Origin: CBDUXP01 sp965371225 [NCBI: uncultured bacterium]
Lineage (GTDB): Bacteria; Abyssobacteria; SURF-5; CBDUXP01
Assembly (NCBI GenBank): GCA_965371225.1
Contig: CBDUXP010000021.1
Coordinates: 1 to 59,281 of the forward strand
Reading direction: 5' to 3'
Length of the DNA stretch: 59,281 nt
The notes below the pieces were generated by a model. It saw nothing but the letters and a program-made list of their open reading frames with translations, was not told the DNA's origin and made no database searches. This document shows positions 17,356 through 25,935 of this stretch, one piece after another (the stretch's first letter is position 1; each line of letters starts with the position of its first letter). Position numbers and translations under genes: made by a program.

Positions 17356-19199
17356 TGCTGACCTTCGGCGCACCGCACATGCTCATCCTGCTGCTGGTGG
17401 TGCCTGGCGCGGGCGCCCTACTCTGGTGGGGGGCCCGCACGCGCCGCGCCCGGCTGGCGCGGTGGGCGGATCCCCGCATGGCCAACCGCCTGACCGTGGG
17501 CAAGCAGCCGTGGCGGCGCACGGTGCGGGGCATGCTCCTGCTCGCCGGGCTCGCCGGATGCGCGCTGGCGCTGCTCCGGCCCCGCTGGGGCTACCATTAT
17601 GAAGAGGTCACGCGCCGCGGCATCGACTTGGTAATCGTGGTCGATGTGAGCGAGAGCATGCGGGCGGAAGACGTGTCGCCTTCGCGCCTGGAACGGGCGA
17701 AGCGGGAAATTGCGGATTTCCTGAATCTCGTCGAGGGCGACCGGGTGGCGTTGGCCGCGGCGGCCGGCACGAGCTTCATCCAATGCCCGCTCACCTTGGA
17801 CTATGGCGCCGTGCGGGCGTTCCTCACGCTCATCGATACGGATTTGATCCCCACGCCGGGCACGGACTTGAGCGCGGCGCTGCTGACCGCCGCGAAGGCC
17901 CTGGAACCCAGTGGCCCCTCCCGCGGGAAGGCCGTGGTGCTCATCAGCGACGGCGGCGACCTGGAAGGGAATCCGGCGGCGGTGGCCGCGACCTTGCATG
18001 AACAGAACATCACGCTCTACACCGTGGGCATCGGCGATCCGGCCCACGCAGTTCCCATCCGCACCGCCGACGGCCGCCTGAAAGAATACGAGGGCAAGGT
18101 GGTGACGACCCGCCTGGAAGAAGGCACGCTCACCGCCATTGCGACGGCTGGGGGGGGCGTGTACGTGCGCGCGGTCACGGGCGACCTGGACCTGGAGAAG
18201 ATCTACGCGGACATCCGCGAGCGGCACACGGCCGCGGAACTGGGGCGCTCGGAACGGAAGGTGTATCACGAGCGGTTCGCCTGGCCCCTGGGCCTCGGGT
18301 TGTTCTGCCTGCTTCTGGAAGCGTGCATCTCCGAGCGCGGGCGGACGGTCATCGCCGCGGCCGCGTGCGCCGTGCTGCTCGCGCGCCCCGCCGCCGCGGA
18401 TACCAGCAGGGCGGTCGCCCGAGGCCTCGCCGCCTACGAGCGGGAGGCGTACCCGGACGCCGTCACCGCCTTCACGGAAGCCGTGGAGCAGGCGCCCGCC
18501 GACGCGCGCACACTCTTCGATCTCGGCGCGGCCCAGTACCAGGCCCAACAGTACGACGCGGCGCTGCAACAGTTCGACGCAGCCACCGCGGCCGCGGATG
18601 ATCCACTGTTGCGGGCGCAGAGCCTCTACAACGCCGGCAACGCGTACGCGCACCTGGGACAGTTCGACCGGGCGGCCGAGGCGTTCGAGCGCAGCTTGCG
18701 GTTGCATCCGGCCGATGGGGACGCCAAGGCCAACCTGGAACTCGTGCGCCGCCTGATCGAAGAACGCGAGGAGGAACAGAACGAGCGCGAGCAGGAGCAA
18801 GAGCAGGGCGAGGGCAAAGGGGAGGAAAACACCGGCGAGAACGACCAGGGCGAATCCGCCGATGCCGACGCCCAGAGCGAGAATGGGCAGCCGGCCGAAC
18901 CGCAGCAGGGCGATAACTCTCGACCCGACGAGGACGGGCAGCCCCAGGACGGCACCGATGCTCCGCAACAGTCGGAACGGCAGGAATCCCAAACACCCGC
19001 GGCTCCGCAAGCGGCAGACGGACAACAGTCGGACGCGCAAGAAGGTGATGCAGAAGCAGCGACCACGCCCGGGGCCATGTCGCGTGCCGAAGCGGAGCAC
19101 TGGCTGCAGCAATTGCCCAGCGAAGACGCGGAGGCCCTGAAGGACTTTTGGCGCCGGCAGCAACCCCGGCCGGCGGCGCCGCGGCGGAGGGATTGGTGA
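17355..19199 (+). CDS. batB: BatB-BatC fusion: VWA domain plus TPR repeats
   Basis: 614 aa from ATG 17355 (TAATG junction with batA). Helices at about 8-25 and 58-73 and a VWA domain with MIDAS D97-V-S-E-S101 form BatB. A further helix (about 318-335) and a cleavable-looking Ala-rich stretch lead into TPR repeats (about 355-470, including YNAGNAYAHLGQFDRAAEAFERS) and a long low-complexity Glu/Gln/Asp-rich tail, which is BatC. In many genomes BatB and BatC are separate genes; here they are one polypeptide. The acidic tail (about 475-590) is probably disordered. Confidence 0.9.
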   Translation: MLTFGAPHMLILLLVVPGAGALLWWGARTRRARLARWADPRMANRLTVGKQPWRRTVRGMLLLAGLAGCALALLRPRWGYHYEEVTRRGIDLVIVVDVSESMRAEDVSPSRLERAKREIADFLNLVEGDRVALAAAAGTSFIQCPLTLDYGAVRAFLTLIDTDLIPTPGTDLSAALLTAAKALEPSGPSRGKAVVLISDGGDLEGNPAAVAATLHEQNITLYTVGIGDPAHAVPIRTADGRLKEYEGKVVTTRLEEGTLTAIATAGGGVYVRAVTGDLDLEKIYADIRERHTAAELGRSERKVYHERFAWPLGLGLFCLLLEACISERGRTVIAAAACAVLLARPAAADTSRAVARGLAAYEREAYPDAVTAFTEAVEQAPADARTLFDLGAAQYQAQQYDAALQQFDAATAAADDPLLRAQSLYNAGNAYAHLGQFDRAAEAFERSLRLHPADGDAKANLELVRRLIEEREEEQNEREQEQEQGEGKGEENTGENDQGESADADAQSENGQPAEPQQGDNSRPDEDGQPQDGTDAPQQSERQESQTPAAPQAADGQQSDAQEGDAEAATTPGAMSRAEAEHWLQQLPSEDAEALKDFWRRQQPRPAAPRRRDW

Positions 19200-20974
19200 T
19201 GCGGCGGCTAGCGGCCAGGGCCCTGGCGCTCAGTCTGCTGGCGGCTGGGGGGGGCGCGGCTCGGGCGGCGGAGGTCGTCGTGCGGCTGGAGTTGTCGCCG
19301 GCGGAAACCGTCCCCCGCCAGCCCGTGCAAGCGACCGTCACCGTCACCGGCGCGATGCGCGGCGTGCGCGTTGAACTGTCGACCCCCGCCGGCGTGACCG
19401 CACGTGCCGCCGGCAGCTCGCGCAACGTGCAGGTGATCAACGGCGTAGTGGAGTCGAGCCACCAGTACTTCTTCCAAATCGTGGCGGACGCGCCGGGGAC
19501 GTACCAGCTCGGGCCGGCGCAGGCCGTGCACGCGGGAACGCGCGTCAGCAGCAACCGGGCGACGCTGGCGGTCGCCCCAGCCGCAACGCCTACCGGCGGC
19601 GCCCGCAGCGGCGTGTTCGTCGAGGCGGAGGTGAGCAACCCACAACCGTTCGTCGGCGAGCAGGTGATCTATACGCTGCAACTCTTCCGGCCGCGCTCGC
19701 AGACCTTGCGCGAGTTCCGGCTCGTCGAACCGGAGACCGAAGGCCTCTGGCGGGAGGAGGTCGACGCGGACGCGCAACGCGTCTCGATGGTGAACGGCCA
19801 GCCGTACATCGTCCACACGGTGCACCGCGCGTACTTCCCCACCCGCGCCGGCCGCGCCGCGATTACCGGGGGCGCCATCACCTATCAGGAACTGCTGCCG
19901 CGCCGGCGGCGCTCACCTCGCAGCATCTTCGACGACAGCTTCTTCGACATGCTCAACCCGCGGAGCGTCGCCCGGCGCGTGGACATCGCGCCCGTAGCGC
20001 TCGAAGTGCGCCCCCTTCCGGCTTTACCGGCGGGCGTCGCGCGCGAGGACGTGGGTGTGGGCACGTTCAGCATGACCGCGACCCTCAGCGAAGAAACCGT
20101 GCGCGTGGGCGACTCGTTGACGCTGACGGTTCAGGTTGCCGGGAAGGGGAATCTCCGGTCGCTGGCCGACGTGCAGGTGCCGGAGTCCGAGGCGTTCAAG
20201 GCCTATCCCGACCTGGCGACCGTGCGCGTGGACACCGATGGCGCCGTGATCCGTGGGGTCCGCCAACAGCGGATCGCGCTCGTGCCGCAGCAGGAGGGGG
20301 ACCTCACCATCCCCGCGCTCCGCCTGGTGACGTTCGACCCCGCCGCGGAAGACTGGAAAGTGCTGAGCACCCCGGCGTACACGGTGCGCGTGGAACCCGG
20401 CGAAAACCAAATCCCGTTGCTCTTGGCGACCGAGCGCGCGAGCCCCATGCCGCGCGCGGCCGCACCGCCCACGCGACTCGCCATGGACTTGCTCGCGCCC
20501 CATCCGCTTCCGGCGCGGCTCCGGTTTGCCGGCGGGTTCACGCAACTCCTCACGGCCGCCACTACGCTGGGCGCGCCGCTGCTCTTCGCGGTGAGTGCAG
20601 GCCTGCACCGTCGCGCCATCGCGCACGCGGCCGATCCCACCCTGCAGCGCCGGCGCCGCGCGGGCAAACACGCGCGGAACGCTCTCCGGCAACACCCCGC
20701 TCCCACGGCGCCGGAGGTGGCCACGACGGTGGCCAACTACGTGGCCGACCGCATCGGCGCGCCGGAAGGTTCGATCACCGGCGAGGAAGCCATTGCGATC
20801 GTACGCGCGGCCAGCTCTACGCTCGGCGAAACTGCCTGCGCAGTCATCCGCGCCGGCGAAGCGGCGCGGTACGGGGGCGGCGCGCCGGCCACAGAGCCCG
20901 GTGCAAGCGACGCGGTGGCGCTCGTGAAGTCGCTCGACCGCCTGCCCCTCGAACGGGAGGGGACCCATGCGTAA
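19199..20974 (+). CDS. batD: BatD-like secreted multi-domain protein
   Basis: 591 aa from ATG 19199 (TGATG overlap). A signal peptide (about 1-23, ending GAARA) precedes repeated beta-sandwich domains matching the BatD/oxygen-tolerance family: the PFVGEQVIYTLQLF segment, the basic loop LPRRRRSPRSIFDDSFFDML (about 230-250), and the second domain VRVGDSLTLTVQVAGKGNL. A transmembrane helix (about 440-460) and a helical cytoplasmic tail follow. Probably an envelope component working with BatA/B. Confidence 0.9.
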   Translation: MRRLAARALALSLLAAGGGAARAAEVVVRLELSPAETVPRQPVQATVTVTGAMRGVRVELSTPAGVTARAAGSSRNVQVINGVVESSHQYFFQIVADAPGTYQLGPAQAVHAGTRVSSNRATLAVAPAATPTGGARSGVFVEAEVSNPQPFVGEQVIYTLQLFRPRSQTLREFRLVEPETEGLWREEVDADAQRVSMVNGQPYIVHTVHRAYFPTRAGRAAITGGAITYQELLPRRRRSPRSIFDDSFFDMLNPRSVARRVDIAPVALEVRPLPALPAGVAREDVGVGTFSMTATLSEETVRVGDSLTLTVQVAGKGNLRSLADVQVPESEAFKAYPDLATVRVDTDGAVIRGVRQQRIALVPQQEGDLTIPALRLVTFDPAAEDWKVLSTPAYTVRVEPGENQIPLLLATERASPMPRAAAPPTRLAMDLLAPHPLPARLRFAGGFTQLLTAATTLGAPLLFAVSAGLHRRAIAHAADPTLQRRRRAGKHARNALRQHPAPTAPEVATTVANYVADRIGAPEGSITGEEAIAIVRAASSTLGETACAVIRAGEAARYGGGAPATEPGASDAVALVKSLDRLPLEREGTHA

Positions 20975-21779
20975 GCGGCTGCTCGGTCTCCTCCTTGCAG
21001 CAAGCATGACTCCCGGCGTGGCCCGGGCGGCGGACGACGTCATCACCAACGCGCAACTCGCCGAAGAGGCGTCCGCCGCATACGATGCCGAGGACTACGC
21101 GCTGGCGGTGGAGACGTACGGCAAGTTGACGTGGGACGGCGGCAGCCGCGACGCGGACGTGTGGTACAACGCGGGCAACGCGCATGCACGGGCCGGTCAG
21201 CAGGGCGCGGCGATCGCGGCCTACCGCGCCGCACTCGCGCTGGCGCCGCGGCACGGGGACGCGCGCGCGAACCTTGCGTACCTGCGCGATCGGGTCGGGG
21301 TCGCGCCCGCCGGAACGGAGGCGGGGTTCCTCGCGTGGCTGCTGCGACCCACGGCCTGGATCGCGGCCGGGTGGTGGCGCCGCCTGACGGCCATCGCGTG
21401 GGTGCTGTTGTGGAGCGCCGCCGCCGTCAGCCGGTGGCGCCCGCGCGGGTGGGTGCGCGTGACCGCGGCGGCGGGTGGCGTCTGCGTGCTGTGCGCGGCC
21501 GGCTGGGGCGCGCACCTGCTGGGGCGGAGCCTCGAACCGCGTGCTATAGTTGTGGCTTCCGAGGCCCCGCTGCGAACTGGACCGGGGCCTGATTATCTTT
21601 TGACCTACACGCTACCCGACGGCGCGGAGTGCGTCCTCCTGACCCGGCACGCCGGCTGGGCGCAACTGCGGTTGAGCGACGGCGCCACGGGGTGGACGGA
21701 AGCGGATCGGGTGTGGACGCTGCCCCTCGGCGACGCGGGCCGCGGCCGCGTGTCCCGGCGGGGGGAGGACGCCCCATGA
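20967..21779 (+). CDS. batE: BatE-like TPR/SH3 membrane protein
   Basis: 270 aa. Signal peptide (about 1-22), TPR repeats (about 28-110, with WYNAGNAHARAGQQGAAIAAYRAALAL split over two helices), two transmembrane helices (about 133-152 and 167-185), and a C-terminal bacterial SH3-type domain (about 198-255, SEAPLRTGPGPDYLLTYTLPDG). This is the classical BatE layout. It overlaps batD by 8 nt and glnD by 4 nt. Confidence 0.9.
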   Translation: MRKRLLGLLLAASMTPGVARAADDVITNAQLAEEASAAYDAEDYALAVETYGKLTWDGGSRDADVWYNAGNAHARAGQQGAAIAAYRAALALAPRHGDARANLAYLRDRVGVAPAGTEAGFLAWLLRPTAWIAAGWWRRLTAIAWVLLWSAAAVSRWRPRGWVRVTAAAGGVCVLCAAGWGAHLLGRSLEPRAIVVASEAPLRTGPGPDYLLTYTLPDGAECVLLTRHAGWAQLRLSDGATGWTEADRVWTLPLGDAGRGRVSRRGEDAP

Positions 21780-24493
21780 GCGGCGCGGCGGACCACCTGC
21801 GCGAGGCGTTCGAGGCGATCCGCACCGCGCCGGACCAGTCGGAGAGCGCGCGCCGGGCGCACTATCTGCGGCTCGCCAAGGAGTACCGCGACACCACGCT
21901 CGGGCAGTTGCGCACGCGCCACTACGCGGGCGCGCCGGGTTGCGCCATTGTTGAAGGGATTACCGCGTCGGTCGACGCGTTGTTGTCCGCGCTCTTCGAT
22001 CTCGCGGTGGCGGAACGGGGCGAGGGGGACGACACGGAACCGCTGTGCGCGCTCGTGGCGCTCGGCGGGTACGGCCGCGGCGCGCTCTTCCCCTGCTCGG
22101 ACCTGGACGTAATGGTGGTGTACGAGAAGCGCCTCACCACGCGCGTCGAGGGTGTGAATAACTTTCTGCTGTACTTCCTCTGGGACGCGGGCTTCAAGGT
22201 GGGGCACAGCTTGCGGTCGATCGCCGAGGCAGTCAAGTTCGCGCAGATCGATGACACGACGAAGACCGCCATGCTGGAGTCGCGGCTGATTGCGGGCAAC
22301 ACGGCTACGTTCGAGCGGTACCAGGCCAGTGTCCTGAAACAGGTGCGCGCCAAGGGCGTGAGCAAATTCATCGCGCAGAAGAAGCGCGAACGCGACCGGG
22401 TGTACCGCGACTTGGGCGACGACGTGTACGCGGATGAACCGCACGTGAAGCAGAGCGCCGGGGGGTTGCGCGATTACCAGACGGGGCTGTGGATCGGCAT
22501 CGCGAAATTCGGCCTCCGCACGCCGCGAGAGCTGTGGGATCAGGGCCTCATCAGCGAGGAAGCGTTCCTCCGGCTGGACCTGGCGCTGGACTTCCTGTAC
22601 CGCGTGCGCGTCCACCTGCACTTCGAAGCGGGCTTGCAGGACGACCACCTGACCCTGGAACGCCAGGAACAACTCGCGGAAGCCTTCGCGTACGAGGCGA
22701 CGGACATCGCCGAAGCGGTCCAGCTCTTCATGCAGGACTATTACCAGAACGCCGCGTGCCTGCATCAGTTCTACCAGCAGATGCTCGCGCTCGGCCGGCG
22801 GCGGTCGTCGCGCCTCGGCTCGGTGGTCCGGCTGCTCACGACGGAGCAGGTGGACCGCGGCCTCATGATCGCCAACCAACGCGTCATGCTGCCCGAAGGC
22901 GAACAGGCGTGGTTCCGCGAAGACCCGATCCGGCTGCTGGAAGTGGTGTGGTACGCGCAGCGATACGGGCTGGAGCTGAGTGACCGCGCGCGCGCGCGAA
23001 TGGAAGCCAACGCCCACCTGGTGGGCGACGAATTCCGCCAGTCGCCCGTGGCCCGGGACTACTTTCTCGCCGCGCTCCGCACCCCCGCCCGCGTCGGCAC
23101 CGCGCTCCGCCTCATGGATTCGGTGGGGATTCTGGATCGGTACATCCCCGAGTTTCAGGACATCCGGGGCATCATCCGGTACGAATCGTTTCACCAGTAT
23201 CCGGTGGACGAGCACACGCTACGCGCGGCGGAGAATCTGGCGACGATCGCGCAGCTCGAGGATAAAACCTCCCACGCGCTCAAGAGCCTGCTCGAATCCC
23301 TGCCGCGGCCCGACCTGCTGGCGTTCGGCATTCTGCTGCACGACCTCGGCAAGGTCGACGGGGAGAACCACGTGGATACGGGGATCGACATTGCCGAGCG
23401 CATCTGCGCGCGCATGGGGCTCTCCGCCGACGCGACGGCGACCATCGTCTTCCTGATCCGGCAGCACCTGCGCATGAACAAGCTCAGCCAGTACCGCGAC
23501 ATGGATGATCCCAAAGTCATCGAGGACTTCGCGGCCGAGGTGGGCACGCCCGAACGGCTGGACCTGCTCTACGTGCTCACGTTCTGCGACGTCAACGCGG
23601 TGCGCGACGGTCTGTGGACCGAATGGAAGTCCGCCCTGCTGCTGCAGCTGTACCTGCGCACGCGGGCGTTGCTCACGGGGACGGCCCCCCCGGACGCGCC
23701 CACGCGGCTGCCGGAGGCGAAGCTGCGCGCGGTGCAGGAGCTGTTGGGGAAGGACGGCGCGGCGCTCGTGGACGACCATCTCCGCGGCATGCGGCCCTCG
23801 TACCTCCGGGAGTTCGGCCCGCAGGACATCGCCGAGCACATCCGGCTGGCGGGACGCCTGGCCCGCACGAGCGTAGCGTTCCAGTTTGAAGACACGCCGC
23901 AACTAGGCTGCTCGAACGTCACGATCGTGACGGCGGACCGGCCCCGCCTCTTCAGCGAGGCGGTCGGTGTCTTCGCGTCCTTGCGCATCAACATCCTGTC
24001 CGCCGAGGTGTACACCCGGGACGACGGCACGGTCGTGGACGTGTTCCGCGTGATGGATCCGCGCGGGGATGGCCCGCTCGGCCCGGACATGTGGGAGACC
24101 GTACGCCGCCGCCTACGCCAGGTGCTTCAGGGCGAGCGGGACGTGCACGAACTGCTCGCGCACACCCCAGGCAACGGACAACTGCGCCACGAACCGCGCG
24201 CGGCCACGCGCCTCAGCGTCGCGTTCGACAATCAGGTGTCGGACACGTACACGGTCATCGACCTGGAGGCGGGCGACCGCATCGGCCTGTTATTCGACAT
24301 CGCGTCGGAACTGGCGGATCTGAACCTGGACTTGGCCCTGGCGCGCATAGCCACGGACGTGCGCCAGGCCCGGGACGCGTTTTACGTGCGGACGCGCGCC
24401 GGCACCAAACTCTTGCAACCGGATGTACTGGAACTCGTGCGCACCTCGCTGCTCGACGCGGCCGCGGGCAAGACCGCCCAAAGGAGTACATGA
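21776..24493 (+). CDS. glnD: GlnD, PII uridylyltransferase/uridylyl-removing enzyme
   Basis: 905 aa from ATG 21776 (overlapping the batE stop). The nucleotidyltransferase domain shows LGGYGRGALFPCSDLDVMVV (about residues 97-116), a central GlnD domain follows, then the HD domain (HQYPVDEHT and LLHDLGKVDGENH) for UMP removal, and two C-terminal ACT domains (VTIVTADRPRLFSEAVGVFA; GDRIGLLFDIASELADL) that sense glutamine. It modifies PII proteins to signal nitrogen status. Its position inside a Bat/HtrA operon is unusual; no glnB, amtB or glnA is in the window. Confidence 0.95.
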   Translation: MSGAADHLREAFEAIRTAPDQSESARRAHYLRLAKEYRDTTLGQLRTRHYAGAPGCAIVEGITASVDALLSALFDLAVAERGEGDDTEPLCALVALGGYGRGALFPCSDLDVMVVYEKRLTTRVEGVNNFLLYFLWDAGFKVGHSLRSIAEAVKFAQIDDTTKTAMLESRLIAGNTATFERYQASVLKQVRAKGVSKFIAQKKRERDRVYRDLGDDVYADEPHVKQSAGGLRDYQTGLWIGIAKFGLRTPRELWDQGLISEEAFLRLDLALDFLYRVRVHLHFEAGLQDDHLTLERQEQLAEAFAYEATDIAEAVQLFMQDYYQNAACLHQFYQQMLALGRRRSSRLGSVVRLLTTEQVDRGLMIANQRVMLPEGEQAWFREDPIRLLEVVWYAQRYGLELSDRARARMEANAHLVGDEFRQSPVARDYFLAALRTPARVGTALRLMDSVGILDRYIPEFQDIRGIIRYESFHQYPVDEHTLRAAENLATIAQLEDKTSHALKSLLESLPRPDLLAFGILLHDLGKVDGENHVDTGIDIAERICARMGLSADATATIVFLIRQHLRMNKLSQYRDMDDPKVIEDFAAEVGTPERLDLLYVLTFCDVNAVRDGLWTEWKSALLLQLYLRTRALLTGTAPPDAPTRLPEAKLRAVQELLGKDGAALVDDHLRGMRPSYLREFGPQDIAEHIRLAGRLARTSVAFQFEDTPQLGCSNVTIVTADRPRLFSEAVGVFASLRINILSAEVYTRDDGTVVDVFRVMDPRGDGPLGPDMWETVRRRLRQVLQGERDVHELLAHTPGNGQLRHEPRAATRLSVAFDNQVSDTYTVIDLEAGDRIGLLFDIASELADLNLDLALARIATDVRQARDAFYVRTRAGTKLLQPDVLELVRTSLLDAAAGKTAQRST

Positions 24494-25935
24494 TGCATCG
24501 TGCCCTGCAGGTTCTAACCTTGGGTGTCGCGTTTGCGATGGGCTTGCTGGGCCCGGGCGCCGCGGCAGTCCCGTCCGAACTCGTATCGCTCGAGGACGCC
24601 TTCGTGGAGATCGCGGACCGCGTGCGCCCCTCGGTGGTGAACATCCGAACGGAACGCGTCAGGCTCGGGGTGGATGACGACGGCGATTTGCCGGAGTTCT
24701 TCCGCCTGTTCCCGCACCGCAACTTCCCGCCGGACGCTTTCCGGCGACGGGCCGCGGGCTCCGGCTTGATCCTGGATGACCAGGGCCACATCCTGACCAA
24801 CAACCACCTGGTGAGCAAAGCGCAGAAGGTGGAAGTACGCGTCGAGCGCTCGAACGGCCGGAGCGGCCACCAGGAAGAGTGGGTCGAGGCGGAAGTGGTA
24901 GGCACGGACCCGGCGACGGACCTGGCGGTGTTGCGGCTCCGCGAGGTCCCGGCCGGCCTGCAGCCCGCCACGCTCGGCGCATCGCGGAACCTGCGGGTGG
25001 GGCAATGGGCCATCGCCATCGGCGACCCGTATGGGCTGGATAAAACCGTGACGGTGGGCGTCATCAGCGCGCTCGGGCGCCGCAATTTCCGCGGACCCCT
25101 TCGCGACGTGCGCTACCAGAATTTCATTCAGACGGACGCGTCCATCAACCCGGGCAACAGCGGCGGGCCGCTGGTCAACCTGCACGGGGAGGTCATCGGC
25201 ATCAGCACGTTCATTCTGTCGGAGTCCGGCGGAGCCGTCGGCATCGGGTTCGCCATTCCGATCGACCTGGCGCGCGACGTGTTCGAGGACCTGATCCGGT
25301 ATAAGAAGGTCGTCCGCGGCTACCTCGGGGTGCGCATCAGCGACATCGATGAGGACAAAGCGCAGGCGTTCAAGCTTGAGCACCGCGGCGGGGCGCTCAT
25401 CGAGGAAGTCATGCCGGACACCCCCGCGGAACGCGGCGGGTTGCGTCATGGCGATGTGGTCCTCAAGGTGGACGGCGTCCCGGTCGAAGATGCCGCGAGC
25501 CTGCAGCATGCGGTGGCCCAGCGCGACCCGGATGAAACCGTCGAGCTGGAGGTGCTCCGCCAAGGCGTGATCGTCGCGAAGCGCATCACGCTGGAAGAAC
25601 TCCCCACGGAACTGGTCGTGGCCGCCAAACCCGTGGTGCAGACCAAGCTGGGCCTGGCCACCCGAGACATCACGCCCGCGATCGCGGAGGAGCGCGGGAT
25701 CGAGCAACGGGGCGTGCTGGTGAGCGAGGTGGATCCCACGGGCCTGGCGGCGCGCAAAGGGATCGCGCCGGGTCACATCATCCTCGAGGTGGCGGGCACG
25801 CCGGTGAACTCGACGCAGGAGTTGAAGGGAGAGGTGGAAACACTCGCGCCGGGTACGTGGTTCACCCTCTGGGTGCAGGACGAGGACGGGCGCACGCGCT
25901 TCATACCGCTGCGCGTGCCCGAGGCGGACGAGTAG
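24490..25935 (+). CDS. HtrA/DegP-family periplasmic serine protease
   Basis: 481 aa. The N-terminal signal peptide is followed by a trypsin-like domain with the full triad: H106 (LTNNHLV), D144 (DPATDLAVL) and S224 (PGNSGGPLV). Two PDZ domains follow (about 290-375 and 385-475). AAGGAG at 24481-24486 favours ATG 24493 over the adjacent ATG 24490 by spacing. It degrades or refolds damaged envelope proteins. The glnD stop overlaps its start. The TAG stop directly abuts the stop of the convergent gene with no gap, so no terminator lies between. Confidence 0.94.
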   Translation: MMHRALQVLTLGVAFAMGLLGPGAAAVPSELVSLEDAFVEIADRVRPSVVNIRTERVRLGVDDDGDLPEFFRLFPHRNFPPDAFRRRAAGSGLILDDQGHILTNNHLVSKAQKVEVRVERSNGRSGHQEEWVEAEVVGTDPATDLAVLRLREVPAGLQPATLGASRNLRVGQWAIAIGDPYGLDKTVTVGVISALGRRNFRGPLRDVRYQNFIQTDASINPGNSGGPLVNLHGEVIGISTFILSESGGAVGIGFAIPIDLARDVFEDLIRYKKVVRGYLGVRISDIDEDKAQAFKLEHRGGALIEEVMPDTPAERGGLRHGDVVLKVDGVPVEDAASLQHAVAQRDPDETVELEVLRQGVIVAKRITLEELPTELVVAAKPVVQTKLGLATRDITPAIAEERGIEQRGVLVSEVDPTGLAARKGIAPGHIILEVAGTPVNSTQELKGEVETLAPGTWFTLWVQDEDGRTRFIPLRVPEADE

